DNA from: Flaviramulus multivorans
Lineage (GTDB): Bacteria > Bacteroidota > Bacteroidia > Flavobacteriales > Flavobacteriaceae
Direction of reading: 5' to 3'
DNA: 64,000 bases
Assembly (NCBI RefSeq): GCF_021728415.1
Contig: NZ_JAKKDV010000005.1
Location: forward strand, 186,001-250,000
Each line of letters opens with the position of its first letter. The first letter of the stretch is position 1. Positions 43,619 through 52,720 of this stretch are shown in pieces. The translations under genes were made by a program, and so were the position numbers. A model generated the notes under the pieces. The model was not told where the DNA came from. It did no database searches and saw only the letters and a program-made list of their open reading frames with translations.

Positions 43619-45925
43619 CTAAATAGTTACTAAATTATTAGGTGTAATCGTTACTAATTTACTATTCACAGAAATTTCCAACGATTTTGTGCCTTCTAGC
43701 TCGAAATGAGTTTTATCTTTTGTAATATTTACTTTTATAATTTGATTTCTAAAATTTACTTTAAATGAATAAGCATCCCATTGTTTAGGTATTTTAGGTT
43801 CAAATTCTAAAGTGTTGTTTCTTATGCGCATACCACCAAAACCTTCAACAATGCTCATCCAGGTTCCCGCCATAGATGTAATATGAAGTCCTTCTTCAAC
43901 CTCCTTATTATAGTCATCTAAGTCCAATCGAGAGGTGCGTAAATAAAAGGTGTATGCTTGTTCCATTCTGCCTAATTTAGCAGCTTGAATACTATGCACA
44001 CAGGGAGACAATGAACTTTCGTGCACTGTAAAAGGTTCGTAAAAATCAAAATGACGCTCTAATTCTTCATTTGAAAACTGATCTTCAAAAAAGTAAAACC
44101 CTTGTAAAGTATCAGCCTGTTTTATATATGGTGAACGTAAAATTCTATCCCAGCTCCATTTTTGATTTATAGGACGTTGCGATTTGTCTAAATCAGAAAC
44201 CGTTATTAATTCTTTGTCTAAAAATCCATCTTGTTGAAGGAAAACTTTATGTTTTTCTGAGTATGGGAAATACATATTATCTGCTACCGCTTTCCATTCT
44301 TTTATTTCAGAATTAGAAAGTTTAGCTTTATTCATGATGCGCGTATAATTTGAAGTATATTCCGCTTCAACCTTTTTAATATTTTCTATGGCATAATTAA
44401 TACACCATTTAGCTATATAGTTTGTATACCAGTTATTATTTACATTGTTTTCATACTCATTTGGTCCAGTAACACCTAAAATAACATATTGGTTTTTGTT
44501 AGTTGAAAATGTAGCACGTTGTTGCCAAAAACGAGCAATTCCTATAAGTACTTCTAATCCCTTTTCTGGGATATAGCCGTAATCTCCTGTAAACCTGTAA
44601 TAGTTATAAATAGCGAACGCAATAGCACCATTTCTGTGTATTTCTTCAAAGGTAATTTCCCATTCGTTATGGCACTCTTCACCATTCATAGTTACCATTG
44701 GATACAATGCGGCACCATTTTTAAACCCTAACTTTTCAGCATTTTCAATTGCTTTTTGAAGATGATTATATCGATATTCTAAAAGATTTCTTGCTACCTG
44801 TTGATCTTTTGTAGCCATATAAAAAGGAATACAATAAGCCTCTGTATCCCAATACGTACTTCCTCCATATTTTTCTCCAGTAAATCCTTTAGGGCCAATA
44901 TTTAACCTTGAGTCTTTTCCTAAATAGGTTTGGTTTAATTGAAAAATGTTAAACCTGATACCTTGCTGAGCTTTTACATCACCTTCAATTGTGATATCGG
45001 ACATATTCCAAATATCTGACCAAGCCTTTTTCTGATTGTTTAACAATTCTACAAACCCCTTCTTAGTTGCCATTTTTAAAACGTTTTTGGCTGCAGAAAT
45101 TAACTGTGATTTGTTGTGGTTTCTATCTACTGTATATCCTCCAAATTTATGGATAGTATATATGTCGCCTTTTTTAACTTGATAGGAATAGCTGAAAGTG
45201 GCTAAATTAGAATCAGCTTTTATATTTGGTTCGATTAATATAGATTTATCATTTATAAAAACCTGTGATTCCATGAAAGTACAGGTGTAGAAATCTGTTT
45301 TCATGGTTTTAGCTTCTATAAATGCTTGATTATTTTCATGACTAACATTTAGTGTGTCCCAAAATTTATCATCCCAATTAGTATCTTCGTTAGTAATTCC
45401 TGAATCTAAATAAGGCTTAAATACAATTTCGGCGTCACTATTTATGGGTGTGATTTGATATTGAATAGCCCCAACTTCATCTAAATCTAAACTTAAAAAT
45501 CGCTTAGTGTTTACATTGATGGTTATACCGTTTTGAAGCGTTGCTACAAATTGTCTGGAAAGCCACCCTTCTTTCATGTTTAACTCTCTTTTGAAATTCT
45601 CTACTTTTTTACAAGTAAATAAATCTAATGATTCTCCGTTAACAATAACATTAATACCTATCCAATTTGGAGCATTCAATACTTTTGCGAAATATTCAGG
45701 ATATCCATTTTTCCACCAACCTACACGGGTTTTATCAGGATAATAAACACCTGCAATATAGCTCCCTTGGAATGTAGCACCAGAGTATTGTTCTTCAAAA
45801 TTAGCACGTTGTCCCATAGCACCGTTGCCAATACTAAACAAACTTTCTGAGGATTTTACGCGTTTTGCATCAAAGCCCTCTTCAATAATCGACCAATTAT
45901 CTGGTTTTATGTAATCTTGATTCAT
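43619..45925 (-). CDS. GH65 maltose phosphorylase (or related phosphorylase)
   Basis: 768 residues, no signal peptide, so cytosolic. GH65 domain order is visible: N-terminal beta-sandwich (about 1-270), an (alpha/alpha)6 barrel with GSTYWDTEAYCIPFYMATKDQQVARNLLEYRYNHL and the catalytic acid region MNGEECHNEWEITFEEIH near 410-425, KRP-type segment SQRPINQKWSWDR and a C-terminal beta domain. The phosphate-binding residues cannot be checked by eye. It converts maltose and phosphate to glucose and beta-glucose-1-phosphate. One base separates it from pgmB, the enzyme that uses this product, which supports the call; kojibiose or trehalose phosphorylase activity is less likely in this setting. Confidence 0.93.
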   Translation of the reverse strand: MNQDYIKPDNWSIIEEGFDAKRVKSSESLFSIGNGAMGQRANFEEQYSGATFQGSYIAGVYYPDKTRVGWWKNGYPEYFAKVLNAPNWIGINVIVNGESLDLFTCKKVENFKRELNMKEGWLSRQFVATLQNGITINVNTKRFLSLDLDEVGAIQYQITPINSDAEIVFKPYLDSGITNEDTNWDDKFWDTLNVSHENNQAFIEAKTMKTDFYTCTFMESQVFINDKSILIEPNIKADSNLATFSYSYQVKKGDIYTIHKFGGYTVDRNHNKSQLISAAKNVLKMATKKGFVELLNNQKKAWSDIWNMSDITIEGDVKAQQGIRFNIFQLNQTYLGKDSRLNIGPKGFTGEKYGGSTYWDTEAYCIPFYMATKDQQVARNLLEYRYNHLQKAIENAEKLGFKNGAALYPMVTMNGEECHNEWEITFEEIHRNGAIAFAIYNYYRFTGDYGYIPEKGLEVLIGIARFWQQRATFSTNKNQYVILGVTGPNEYENNVNNNWYTNYIAKWCINYAIENIKKVEAEYTSNYTRIMNKAKLSNSEIKEWKAVADNMYFPYSEKHKVFLQQDGFLDKELITVSDLDKSQRPINQKWSWDRILRSPYIKQADTLQGFYFFEDQFSNEELERHFDFYEPFTVHESSLSPCVHSIQAAKLGRMEQAYTFYLRTSRLDLDDYNKEVEEGLHITSMAGTWMSIVEGFGGMRIRNNTLEFEPKIPKQWDAYSFKVNFRNQIIKVNITKDKTHFELEGTKSLEISVNSKLVTITPNNLVTI

Positions 45926-45926
45926 G

Positions 45927-46595
45927 TTACTTTATGTTATTTTTAGAAAGAAATTTTTCGAAGAAATTTTCTGGTATTTCTGTTAAGTTATTAAAATTAT
46001 AATTAGCTGCATTAAGCGTTTCTTTATTTCCAATCCCAATCGATGTCATATTTGCTCTGTTAGCAGCTTCAATACCTGCAATGGCATCTTCAAAAACAAT
46101 ACATTTTTCAGGTTTAAGATTAAGTTTTTTTGCTCCAATTAAAAAAACTTCAGGGTCAGGCTTTGCCTTATTGACACTATTACCATCAACAATGCCTTCA
46201 AATCTGTCCAGTAAATTAACTTGCTTTAATATTAATGGTGAGTTTTTACTGGCTGATCCTAAAACATATTTAATACCTAATTTATCCAAATTATCCAATA
46301 ACTTTTCAGCTCCAGGTAGTATTTCTTCAGGTCCCATTTTAGTTATATAGTTAAGATAGTCTTCATTTTTACTTACTAGATATTCTTGCTTTTTACTTTC
46401 TGGCAAGTTTATGTTTCCAATATCTAATAAAATTTCTAAAGATCTAACTCTGCTTACCCCTTTTAATAGTTCATTATGAGCTTCGGTAAACTCAAACCCT
46501 AACTCGTCTGCAAGATTTTTCCAAGCTAAAAAGTGGTATTTTGCGGTGTCTACAATGACTCCGTCTAAATCGAAAATAACTCCTATTTTATTCAT
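45927..46595 (-). CDS. pgmB: Beta-phosphoglucomutase
   Basis: 222 residues of the HAD superfamily; turns beta-glucose-1-phosphate into glucose-6-phosphate. Motif I is GVIFDLDGVIVDTAKYHFLAWK (nucleophile Asp near residue 9, acid/base Asp two on), motif II YVLGSASKNSP near 117, the Lys of motif III near NKAKPDPEVF and motif IV CIVFEDAIAGIEAA near 168. The KYHFLAWKNLADELGFEF cap region is specific to PgmB. It is the first gene of the minus-strand starch operon, immediately before the maltose phosphorylase, with a likely promoter and hairpins in 46720-46836. Confidence 0.95.
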   Translation of the reverse strand: MNKIGVIFDLDGVIVDTAKYHFLAWKNLADELGFEFTEAHNELLKGVSRVRSLEILLDIGNINLPESKKQEYLVSKNEDYLNYITKMGPEEILPGAEKLLDNLDKLGIKYVLGSASKNSPLILKQVNLLDRFEGIVDGNSVNKAKPDPEVFLIGAKKLNLKPEKCIVFEDAIAGIEAANRANMTSIGIGNKETLNAANYNFNNLTEIPENFFEKFLSKNNIK

Positions 46596-46721
46596 TAATG
46601 TTACTGTTTAAGCAAAATACATTATAACAATAAAAACGACCATGCTTAAATTGTATGATGGTATTAAAAAGGAAAGGTGTTATCGGAAAGGTTGAAAAAA
46701 TCTTCAAAATTCCTATAAATA

Positions 46722-46836
46722 AAAAGCGCTTTTCCATTTAATAGTATGTTTTTATTAATACTATTTGATAAGCGATATACTTATCAAAACTTATGTGAGA
46801 AGTGAAAATATAAGTTTTGATGTGTTGGCAAATATA
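46722..46836 (-). promoter_or_regulatory. pgmB operon control region: promoter box and nested inverted repeats
   Basis: On the minus strand TATATTTG (46836-46829) is a TAnnTTTG box. Downstream of it lie a perfect 12-bp inverted repeat (ATCAAAACTTAT at 46783-46794 and its complement at 46810-46821), TTGATAAG/CTTATCAA (46765-46772/46780-46787), ATAGTAT/ATACTAT (46741-46747/46758-46764) and the palindrome AAAAGCGCTTTT (46722-46733). The loop of the 12-bp repeat holds an 18-base element (46796-46813) also found before susC. The 272-base spacer contains no gene. Confidence 0.5.
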
Positions 46837-46867
46837 TAAAAGATTTTAACGTTTCCTAAAAAATATT

Positions 46868-47941
46868 TTATTTAGTGGATTCTCTTTCTATAATTTCAGT
46901 TTCAATTACCATTTTAATATAATCAGCTTTTGAGTCATCTTCAATAAAATATTTGTCGTTTTCAATGTCATTAGCTTCAAGTCTGTCTATCAGCAAATTA
47001 GCTGATTGTTCGCCTATTTTTTCACCATGTTGACTCACAGTCGTTAGACTAGGTGTAGCATGTTTAGATAAAACACCATCCGTAAAACCTATAACTTGAA
47101 TATCATCGGGAATTTTATATCCTAGTTTTCGTGCAACTTTCATCGCGGTTACTGCATAAAGTTCGTTTACTGCAAAAATTCCATCTATAGTAGGATTGAT
47201 TTTAAGGAAATTATGAATTTCTGTTTCTAAAATTTCTATGTGATTCTCAACATTAAGACTATCATCAATCTTTAAAATCAAATCAGAATTGGCAAATATT
47301 TTATGGTTTTCTAATGCTTTTAAATACCCCTGAGTTCTTAATCTACCAACGCTTACATAATCCATTGTTGTTAAAAGTGCTATATTTTTACAACCATTTT
47401 CAATAAGTTTATTTACAGCTTTTAACGCTCCATTAAAATCATCAACTATTACTTTGTCACAAGCAACTTCATTCACAACTCTATCAAACATTACTATAGG
47501 TATTCCTTGACTAATAGTAGCATTGAAATGATGGTAATCTTGTTTTAGTAAAGTTTCTTTTGAAATAGATAATATAAAACCATCAATACTACCATTTGCG
47601 AGTAATTCCATATTAATAATTTCTTTTGTAAACGATTCATTGGAGAGTCCAACAATAACATTGTAACCTCTTCTATTGGCAACTTTTTCTATGCCTCGTA
47701 TAACCGTTGAGAAAAAATGGTGAACGATTTCTGGAATTAAAATTCCTATAGTTTTCGTTTTTCTATTTTTTAAACTAAGGGCAATATTATTTGGTTTATA
47801 GTTATATAACTTAGCAAAAGCCTGAATTTTCTGCGTAGTATCTTCACTTATTTCCTTACTTCCGCTTAAAGCTTTTGAAACTGTTGAAATAGACACATCT
47901 AATTCTCTGGCAATCTGCTTCAATGTTATTTTCTTCTTCAT
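46868..47941 (-). CDS. LacI-family transcriptional regulator of the starch locus
   Basis: 357 residues. The N-terminal helix-turn-helix KITLKQIARELDVSISTVSKALSGSKEIS (about 3-31) with the hinge YKPNNIALSLKNRKT precedes a periplasmic-binding-protein-like effector domain (TIGILIPEIVHHFFSTVIRGIEKVANRRGYNVIVG onward) ending near EKIGEQSANLLIDRLE. It lies between the two starch operons and is divergent from susC, so it very likely controls them. The candidate operator CGAAAACGTTTTCG lies in the divergent spacer. Whether it represses or activates, and its sugar effector, cannot be read. Confidence 0.93.
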   Translation of the reverse strand: MKKKITLKQIARELDVSISTVSKALSGSKEISEDTTQKIQAFAKLYNYKPNNIALSLKNRKTKTIGILIPEIVHHFFSTVIRGIEKVANRRGYNVIVGLSNESFTKEIINMELLANGSIDGFILSISKETLLKQDYHHFNATISQGIPIVMFDRVVNEVACDKVIVDDFNGALKAVNKLIENGCKNIALLTTMDYVSVGRLRTQGYLKALENHKIFANSDLILKIDDSLNVENHIEILETEIHNFLKINPTIDGIFAVNELYAVTAMKVARKLGYKIPDDIQVIGFTDGVLSKHATPSLTTVSQHGEKIGEQSANLLIDRLEANDIENDKYFIEDDSKADYIKMVIETEIIERESTK

Positions 47942-48055
47942 AAAACCTAACTAATTAAAAAAGGGCACTATAATAAGGGTTAAAATTAACAATTATTTAA
48001 AACAAACATATGTTTTTGTCAGTATTTCATACGAATTGCAGAAAAGTTTTCAACA

Positions 48056-48069
48056 CGAAAACGTTTTCG
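48056..48069. promoter_or_regulatory. Candidate LacI-family operator
   Basis: CGAAAACGTTTTCG is a perfect 14-bp palindrome with a central CG, the form recognised by LacI-family regulators. It lies in the lacI-susC spacer, about 115 bases before lacI and 110 bases before susC. Confidence 0.65.
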
Positions 48070-48115
48070 CAAATAATTTCGTAATCCTAAATGATTTTTT
48101 TACAAATGCTTTATA

Positions 48116-48144
48116 TAGATTTGGATTGAGAAGTGAAAATATAA
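48116..48144 (+). promoter_or_regulatory. susC promoter box and shared 18-base element
   Basis: TAGATTTG (48116-48123) fits TAnnTTTG; a clear TTG upstream is missing, suggesting dependence on an activator or a weak promoter. TGAGAAGTGAAAATATAA (48127-48144) starts 4 bases later and is repeated exactly at 46796-46813. Confidence 0.5.
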
Positions 48145-48179
48145 CAAACTAATTAAACACTTAAATTAAACTAATTTGT

Positions 48180-51083
48180 ATGAAAAGAAACACTAAAAGT
48201 TTACTGTTTTTCATGCTTATTTTTCCTGTTTTTATATTTGGGCAAAATACGCTGAAAGGTAAGGTAATAGAACAGTCGACCTCTATTCCGCTTCCTGGTG
48301 TTAATGTTGTTATAAAAGGAACAACAACAGGAACTTCAACTGATTTTGATGGAAACTATCAAATAGATGTTCAAAATGGAGATGTTATTGTATTCACATA
48401 TATTGGCTACCAAGCTCAAGAAATTACTTATGTGGGTCAAGCAACTTTGAATGTTCAGTTAATTGAAGATACATCACAACTTGATGAAGTTGTGATTATC
48501 GGGTATGGTGCAACTACAATTAAAGATGCCACTGGCTCGTTAGACCGGATTGATTCTGAAGAATTTAATAGAGGAGCCATAGTGTCTCCAGAAAACCTTT
48601 TAGCTGGTAAATCTGCAGGGGTTAGAATTACCACTTCGTCAGGTTCTCCAGGTGCTGGTGCAGAAATCAGAATTAGAAATGGGGGCTCATTAAGTGCCAA
48701 CAATAGCCCATTAATCGTTGTTGATGGTATTCCATTAAGTGGCGGTAGCTTAAATGCTATCAACCCTAACGAAATTGAAAGCTATACAGTATTAAAAGAT
48801 GCTTCCGCTACAGCTATTTATGGTTCAAGAGCAACAGCTGGTGTTGTAATTATAACTACTAAAAAAGGTAAAACAAAGGCACCTTTAAAAGTAGAGTACG
48901 ATATACAAGCATCGTTTGGGAAAATTATCGATAAAATTGATGTTTTAAGTGCGTCACAATTAAGACAATATGTTATTGATAACGGTGAGGATCCTAGTTT
49001 TTTAGGAAATGCTAATACAGATTGGCAAGATGAAATTTATGAAACCGCTGAAGGAGCTATTCATAATTTAACTTTAACCAAAGGTTTTAAAAACGGATCG
49101 TTAAGAACTAATTACAACTTATCGAATCAGAATGGTCTTTTAATGACCTCGCAGTATAGAAGAAATGCTATTAACATTAATTTTGAGCATAGATTTTTAG
49201 AAGATCATTTAAAGGTAAATGTTACGTCAAAGGGAAGTTTGGTAGATAACCGTTTTGCAAATGAAGGTGCTATTGGTAGTGCTTTATTCTTCGACCCAAC
49301 ACAACCCGTAGAAGGAAATTATGGGGGCTATTTTGAATTTGAAGATGCCGATGGGGTAGCAAATCTTGCTCCAAGAAATCCAGTGTCATTATTAGAATTA
49401 AATGATAATAGACAAAGAGCTAAAAGAAATATTTCCAACATTCAGTTAGATTATAAATTCCATTTTTTACCTGAATTAAGATTAAATGTGAATGCTGGTT
49501 TTGATTATGAAGAATATGATGGTAGATATTTTTCGGATGGTAGGGCTGGGTTTAATAATCTAAATTCTGGACAATTCCCAAGCTTAGGAACTTATAATGG
49601 AATAAATAAAAACAGACTATTAGATTTCTACCTTAATTATAAAGAAGATTTTGAAGGGTCACTTTTATCGGGGATTGATATGACTGCAGGTCATACTTAC
49701 CAGAGATTTTATAATATTGGAGATAGTAGAAACAGAAACACTGCAACAGGAGCTTTTGAGGTGCCTTTAGCTCCTATACCTTTTCAATTAATTTTAGAGT
49801 CCTACTTTGCTAGAGCAAATTTCACTTTAGATAAGAAATACATTTTCACAGCAACTTACAGACGTGATATTTCATCTCGTTTTTCAAAAGAAAACAGAAA
49901 TGCTGATTTCCCATCCGCAGCTTTTTCTTGGTTAGCTTCTGATGAGGATTTCTTAAAGGATTCTAAAGTAATTTCAAACTTAAAATTACGATTAAGTTGG
50001 GGTGTTACTGGTCAGCAAGATATTGGTGGATCTTTCCCATATTTAGGTGTTTATTCTAGAGGCGATATTAGATCTCAATACCAGTTTGGACAAAACTTTA
50101 TACCAACTATCAGACCAGAAGGTTATAATGAAGACATCAAATGGGAAGAAGCTACCATGTACAATGCAGGTATTGATTATGGGCTTTTTGATAATAAAAT
50201 ATCGGGTACTTTAGACTTTTATTATAGAAAGAATAAAGACTTGTTACAATACTCTCAAGTTCCAGGTGGTAGTAACTTAGAAAACTTTTTAGACCAAAAT
50301 GTTGGTGAAACGGTGAGTAGAGGTATTGAAATTGGTTTAAATGCTACACCATTTAAATCAAAAGATTTTACATGGGATGTAAGTGCTAACTTTACTTTGA
50401 GTGATGTAGAAATTACGAAACTTACATTAACAGATGATCCTAATTTCCCTGGACAACCTTTAGGAGGAATTTCTGGAGGAGTTGGAAACACCATACAAAT
50501 TAATGCTTTAAATGCAGAACCAGGTAGTTTTTATGTTTATAAACAAGTTGTCGACACCAATGGAAATCCGCTTGAGGGAGTATATGTAGATTTAAACGGT
50601 GATAATGTCATTAACGATAGCGACAAGTACAGGTTCCAATCTGGAACACCAGATGCTTTCTTTGGTTTTACGTCTAGTATGAACTATAAGAATTTCGATT
50701 TTAACTTTACACTCAGAGGTAGTTTAGGTAATTATATGTATAATAACTTTAGATCTGCTAACGGTTACGGACAAGCAATTTTAAACCAAATTGGTGATTA
50801 TTACGGAAATGGTAGCGTAGACGTATTAAATACTGGTTTTGAAAATAATCAACAATTTTCAGACCTATACGTTGAAAATGCTTCTTTTATGAAATTAGAT
50901 AACGTATCTTTAGGCTACACAGTTCCATTTGAGAAGGTAACATTCCGCGCTACTCTAATAGCTCAGAATGTATTCACTGTTACGAATTATTCTGGTTTAG
51001 ACCCAGAAATTTCGGGAGGTATAGACAATAATATTTATCCTAAACCAAGAACCTATTCTTTAGGATTAAATTTTGCTTTTTAA
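48180..51083 (+). CDS. susC: SusC-like TonB-dependent outer-membrane transporter
   Basis: 967 residues. Signal peptide (about 1-21, FIFGQ), then a carboxypeptidase-D-like beta domain (LKGKVIEQSTSIPLPGVNVVIKGTTTGTSTDFDGNYQI), a TonB-box-like acidic stretch before VVIIGYGATT, the plug (GVRITTSSGSPGAGAEIRIRNGGSLSANNSPLIVVDGIPL and YTVLKDASATAIYGSRATAGVVIITTKKGK) and a 22-strand-type barrel ending SLGLNFAF. With SusD it imports maltodextrins through the outer membrane. It is the first gene of the plus-strand starch operon; susD follows at 31 bases. Confidence 0.96.
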   Translation: MKRNTKSLLFFMLIFPVFIFGQNTLKGKVIEQSTSIPLPGVNVVIKGTTTGTSTDFDGNYQIDVQNGDVIVFTYIGYQAQEITYVGQATLNVQLIEDTSQLDEVVIIGYGATTIKDATGSLDRIDSEEFNRGAIVSPENLLAGKSAGVRITTSSGSPGAGAEIRIRNGGSLSANNSPLIVVDGIPLSGGSLNAINPNEIESYTVLKDASATAIYGSRATAGVVIITTKKGKTKAPLKVEYDIQASFGKIIDKIDVLSASQLRQYVIDNGEDPSFLGNANTDWQDEIYETAEGAIHNLTLTKGFKNGSLRTNYNLSNQNGLLMTSQYRRNAININFEHRFLEDHLKVNVTSKGSLVDNRFANEGAIGSALFFDPTQPVEGNYGGYFEFEDADGVANLAPRNPVSLLELNDNRQRAKRNISNIQLDYKFHFLPELRLNVNAGFDYEEYDGRYFSDGRAGFNNLNSGQFPSLGTYNGINKNRLLDFYLNYKEDFEGSLLSGIDMTAGHTYQRFYNIGDSRNRNTATGAFEVPLAPIPFQLILESYFARANFTLDKKYIFTATYRRDISSRFSKENRNADFPSAAFSWLASDEDFLKDSKVISNLKLRLSWGVTGQQDIGGSFPYLGVYSRGDIRSQYQFGQNFIPTIRPEGYNEDIKWEEATMYNAGIDYGLFDNKISGTLDFYYRKNKDLLQYSQVPGGSNLENFLDQNVGETVSRGIEIGLNATPFKSKDFTWDVSANFTLSDVEITKLTLTDDPNFPGQPLGGISGGVGNTIQINALNAEPGSFYVYKQVVDTNGNPLEGVYVDLNGDNVINDSDKYRFQSGTPDAFFGFTSSMNYKNFDFNFTLRGSLGNYMYNNFRSANGYGQAILNQIGDYYGNGSVDVLNTGFENNQQFSDLYVENASFMKLDNVSLGYTVPFEKVTFRATLIAQNVFTVTNYSGLDPEISGGIDNNIYPKPRTYSLGLNFAF

Positions 51084-51114
51084 AAAAATAAAATCAACTA
51101 TAAAAGAAAATAAT

Positions 51115-52704
51115 ATGTTAAACAATTTAAAGAAAGTATTGTTTTTGTTTTTTGGTGTTACAATCATGGTTTCATGTACAGGTGAAATAGACGATTTAAA
51201 ACCAATAAATCAAGAAACATCTGCTTCGGTTTTTGATAACCCAGAAGCTTATAAATCTTTTTTAGCTAAAATTTATGCAGGTATAGCAATTAGTGGTCAA
51301 CAAGGGCCTGCAGGAAATCCTGACCTCGCAGGATTGGACGAAGGGTTTTCTAACTACCTTCGATTGTATTGGAAACTTCAAGAATTAACAACTGATGAGG
51401 CTCTAATAGGATGGAATGACGGCACTATTAAAGATCTTCATTACCAAAACTGGACTCCAGGAAATGAATTTATTCGAACCATGTATGATAGAATTTTATA
51501 TCAAATTGCATTGGCCAACGAATTTTTGCGACAAACATCTGATGGCGTTTTAGACTCAAGAGGTGTTGATGCTAACTTAAAGGCAGAGATTCAAACTTAC
51601 AGAGCTGAAGCAAGGTTTATGAGAGCTTTAAGCTATTATCATGCATTAGATTTTTATCGTAATGTTCCGTTTACAACAGAAGAAGATCCCATAGGAGCGT
51701 TTTTGCCAAATCAAACAAATGGTCAAGATTTGTTCAGCTATATTGAATCAGAATTAATCGATATTGATGCAGATTTAATGGCTCCAGGACAAAACGAATA
51801 TGCTCGTGCTGATAAGGCAGCTGCTTGGATGTTGTTATCAAAATTGTATTTAAATGCTGAGGTTTATACAGGAACTGCAAGATATAGTGATGCTAGAATT
51901 CAAGCAGAGAAAGTGATAAGTTCGGGCGTGTATAGTTTAGAGCCAAATTATGAATATTTGTTTTTGGCGGATAATCACTTATCAAATGAAATCATTTTCC
52001 CGATAGCTTTTGATGGCTTAAATACGCAAGCCTACGGAGGAATGACATTTTTAGTTCATGCTCCTGTTGGAGGAAGTATGTCTCCTGCCGATTTTGGAGT
52101 TAGCGGAGGATGGGCCGGAGTAAGAACAACCAGTGCATTTGTTGAAAAATTTCCAGGTATGGAAAACTCAGCTGATGGAAGAGAGTTATTTTATACAGCA
52201 GGTCAAACTTTAGAAATTGAGAATGTTTCTAGATTTACAGATGGTTTTGCCATTGCTAAGTATAAAAACCTAGACAGATCTGGTACCCCAGGTTCAGACC
52301 CATCGGGAGAGTTTCCAGATACCGATTTTCCAATGTTCAGGTTAGCTGAAGCTTACTTAATTTATGCTGAAGCTAATGTGAAAGGTGGAGGAGGAGATGC
52401 TGGTACAGCTGTTGGATACATTAATTTACTAAGAGCTCGTGCTTACGGAGACTCGTCTGGGAATATTCAAGCATCCGATTTAACAGAAGATTTTATTCTT
52501 GATGAAAGAGCTCGTGAATTATATTGGGAATGTCATAGACGAACTGATTTAGTTCGTTTTGGAAAGTTTACTTCTAGTTCTGTTTGGCCTTGGAAAGGCA
52601 ATGTCCCTGGAGGTACAACAACGGAGTCATTTAGAGATTTATTTCCATTACCAACGTCAGATTTGAGTGCAAATCCAAACCTTATACAAAACCCTGGTTA
52701 TTAA
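51115..52704 (+). CDS. susD: SusD/RagB-family starch-binding lipoprotein
   Basis: 529 residues from the ATG at 51115; an earlier TTG at 51073 overlaps susC and would put 14 residues before a normal lipoprotein signal (MLNNLKKVLFLFFGVTIMVSC), so the ATG is chosen. SusD marks include ASVFDNPEAYKSFLAKIYAGI, helical TPR-like units (AEIQTYRAEARFMRALSYYHALDFYRNVPF) and the C-terminal FILDERARELYWECHRRTDLVRFGKF followed by LFPLPTSDLSANPNLIQNPGY. It caps SusC on the cell surface and binds the glucan. Confidence 0.96.
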   Translation: MLNNLKKVLFLFFGVTIMVSCTGEIDDLKPINQETSASVFDNPEAYKSFLAKIYAGIAISGQQGPAGNPDLAGLDEGFSNYLRLYWKLQELTTDEALIGWNDGTIKDLHYQNWTPGNEFIRTMYDRILYQIALANEFLRQTSDGVLDSRGVDANLKAEIQTYRAEARFMRALSYYHALDFYRNVPFTTEEDPIGAFLPNQTNGQDLFSYIESELIDIDADLMAPGQNEYARADKAAAWMLLSKLYLNAEVYTGTARYSDARIQAEKVISSGVYSLEPNYEYLFLADNHLSNEIIFPIAFDGLNTQAYGGMTFLVHAPVGGSMSPADFGVSGGWAGVRTTSAFVEKFPGMENSADGRELFYTAGQTLEIENVSRFTDGFAIAKYKNLDRSGTPGSDPSGEFPDTDFPMFRLAEAYLIYAEANVKGGGGDAGTAVGYINLLRARAYGDSSGNIQASDLTEDFILDERARELYWECHRRTDLVRFGKFTSSSVWPWKGNVPGGTTTESFRDLFPLPTSDLSANPNLIQNPGY

Positions 52705-52720
52705 TTAAAAAAAATATAAA

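Noticed and set aside
46741-46821. Rho-independent terminator of lacI
   Set aside because: The stems are AT-rich and lack a proper T run on the minus strand right after lacI; promoter and leader features fit better.
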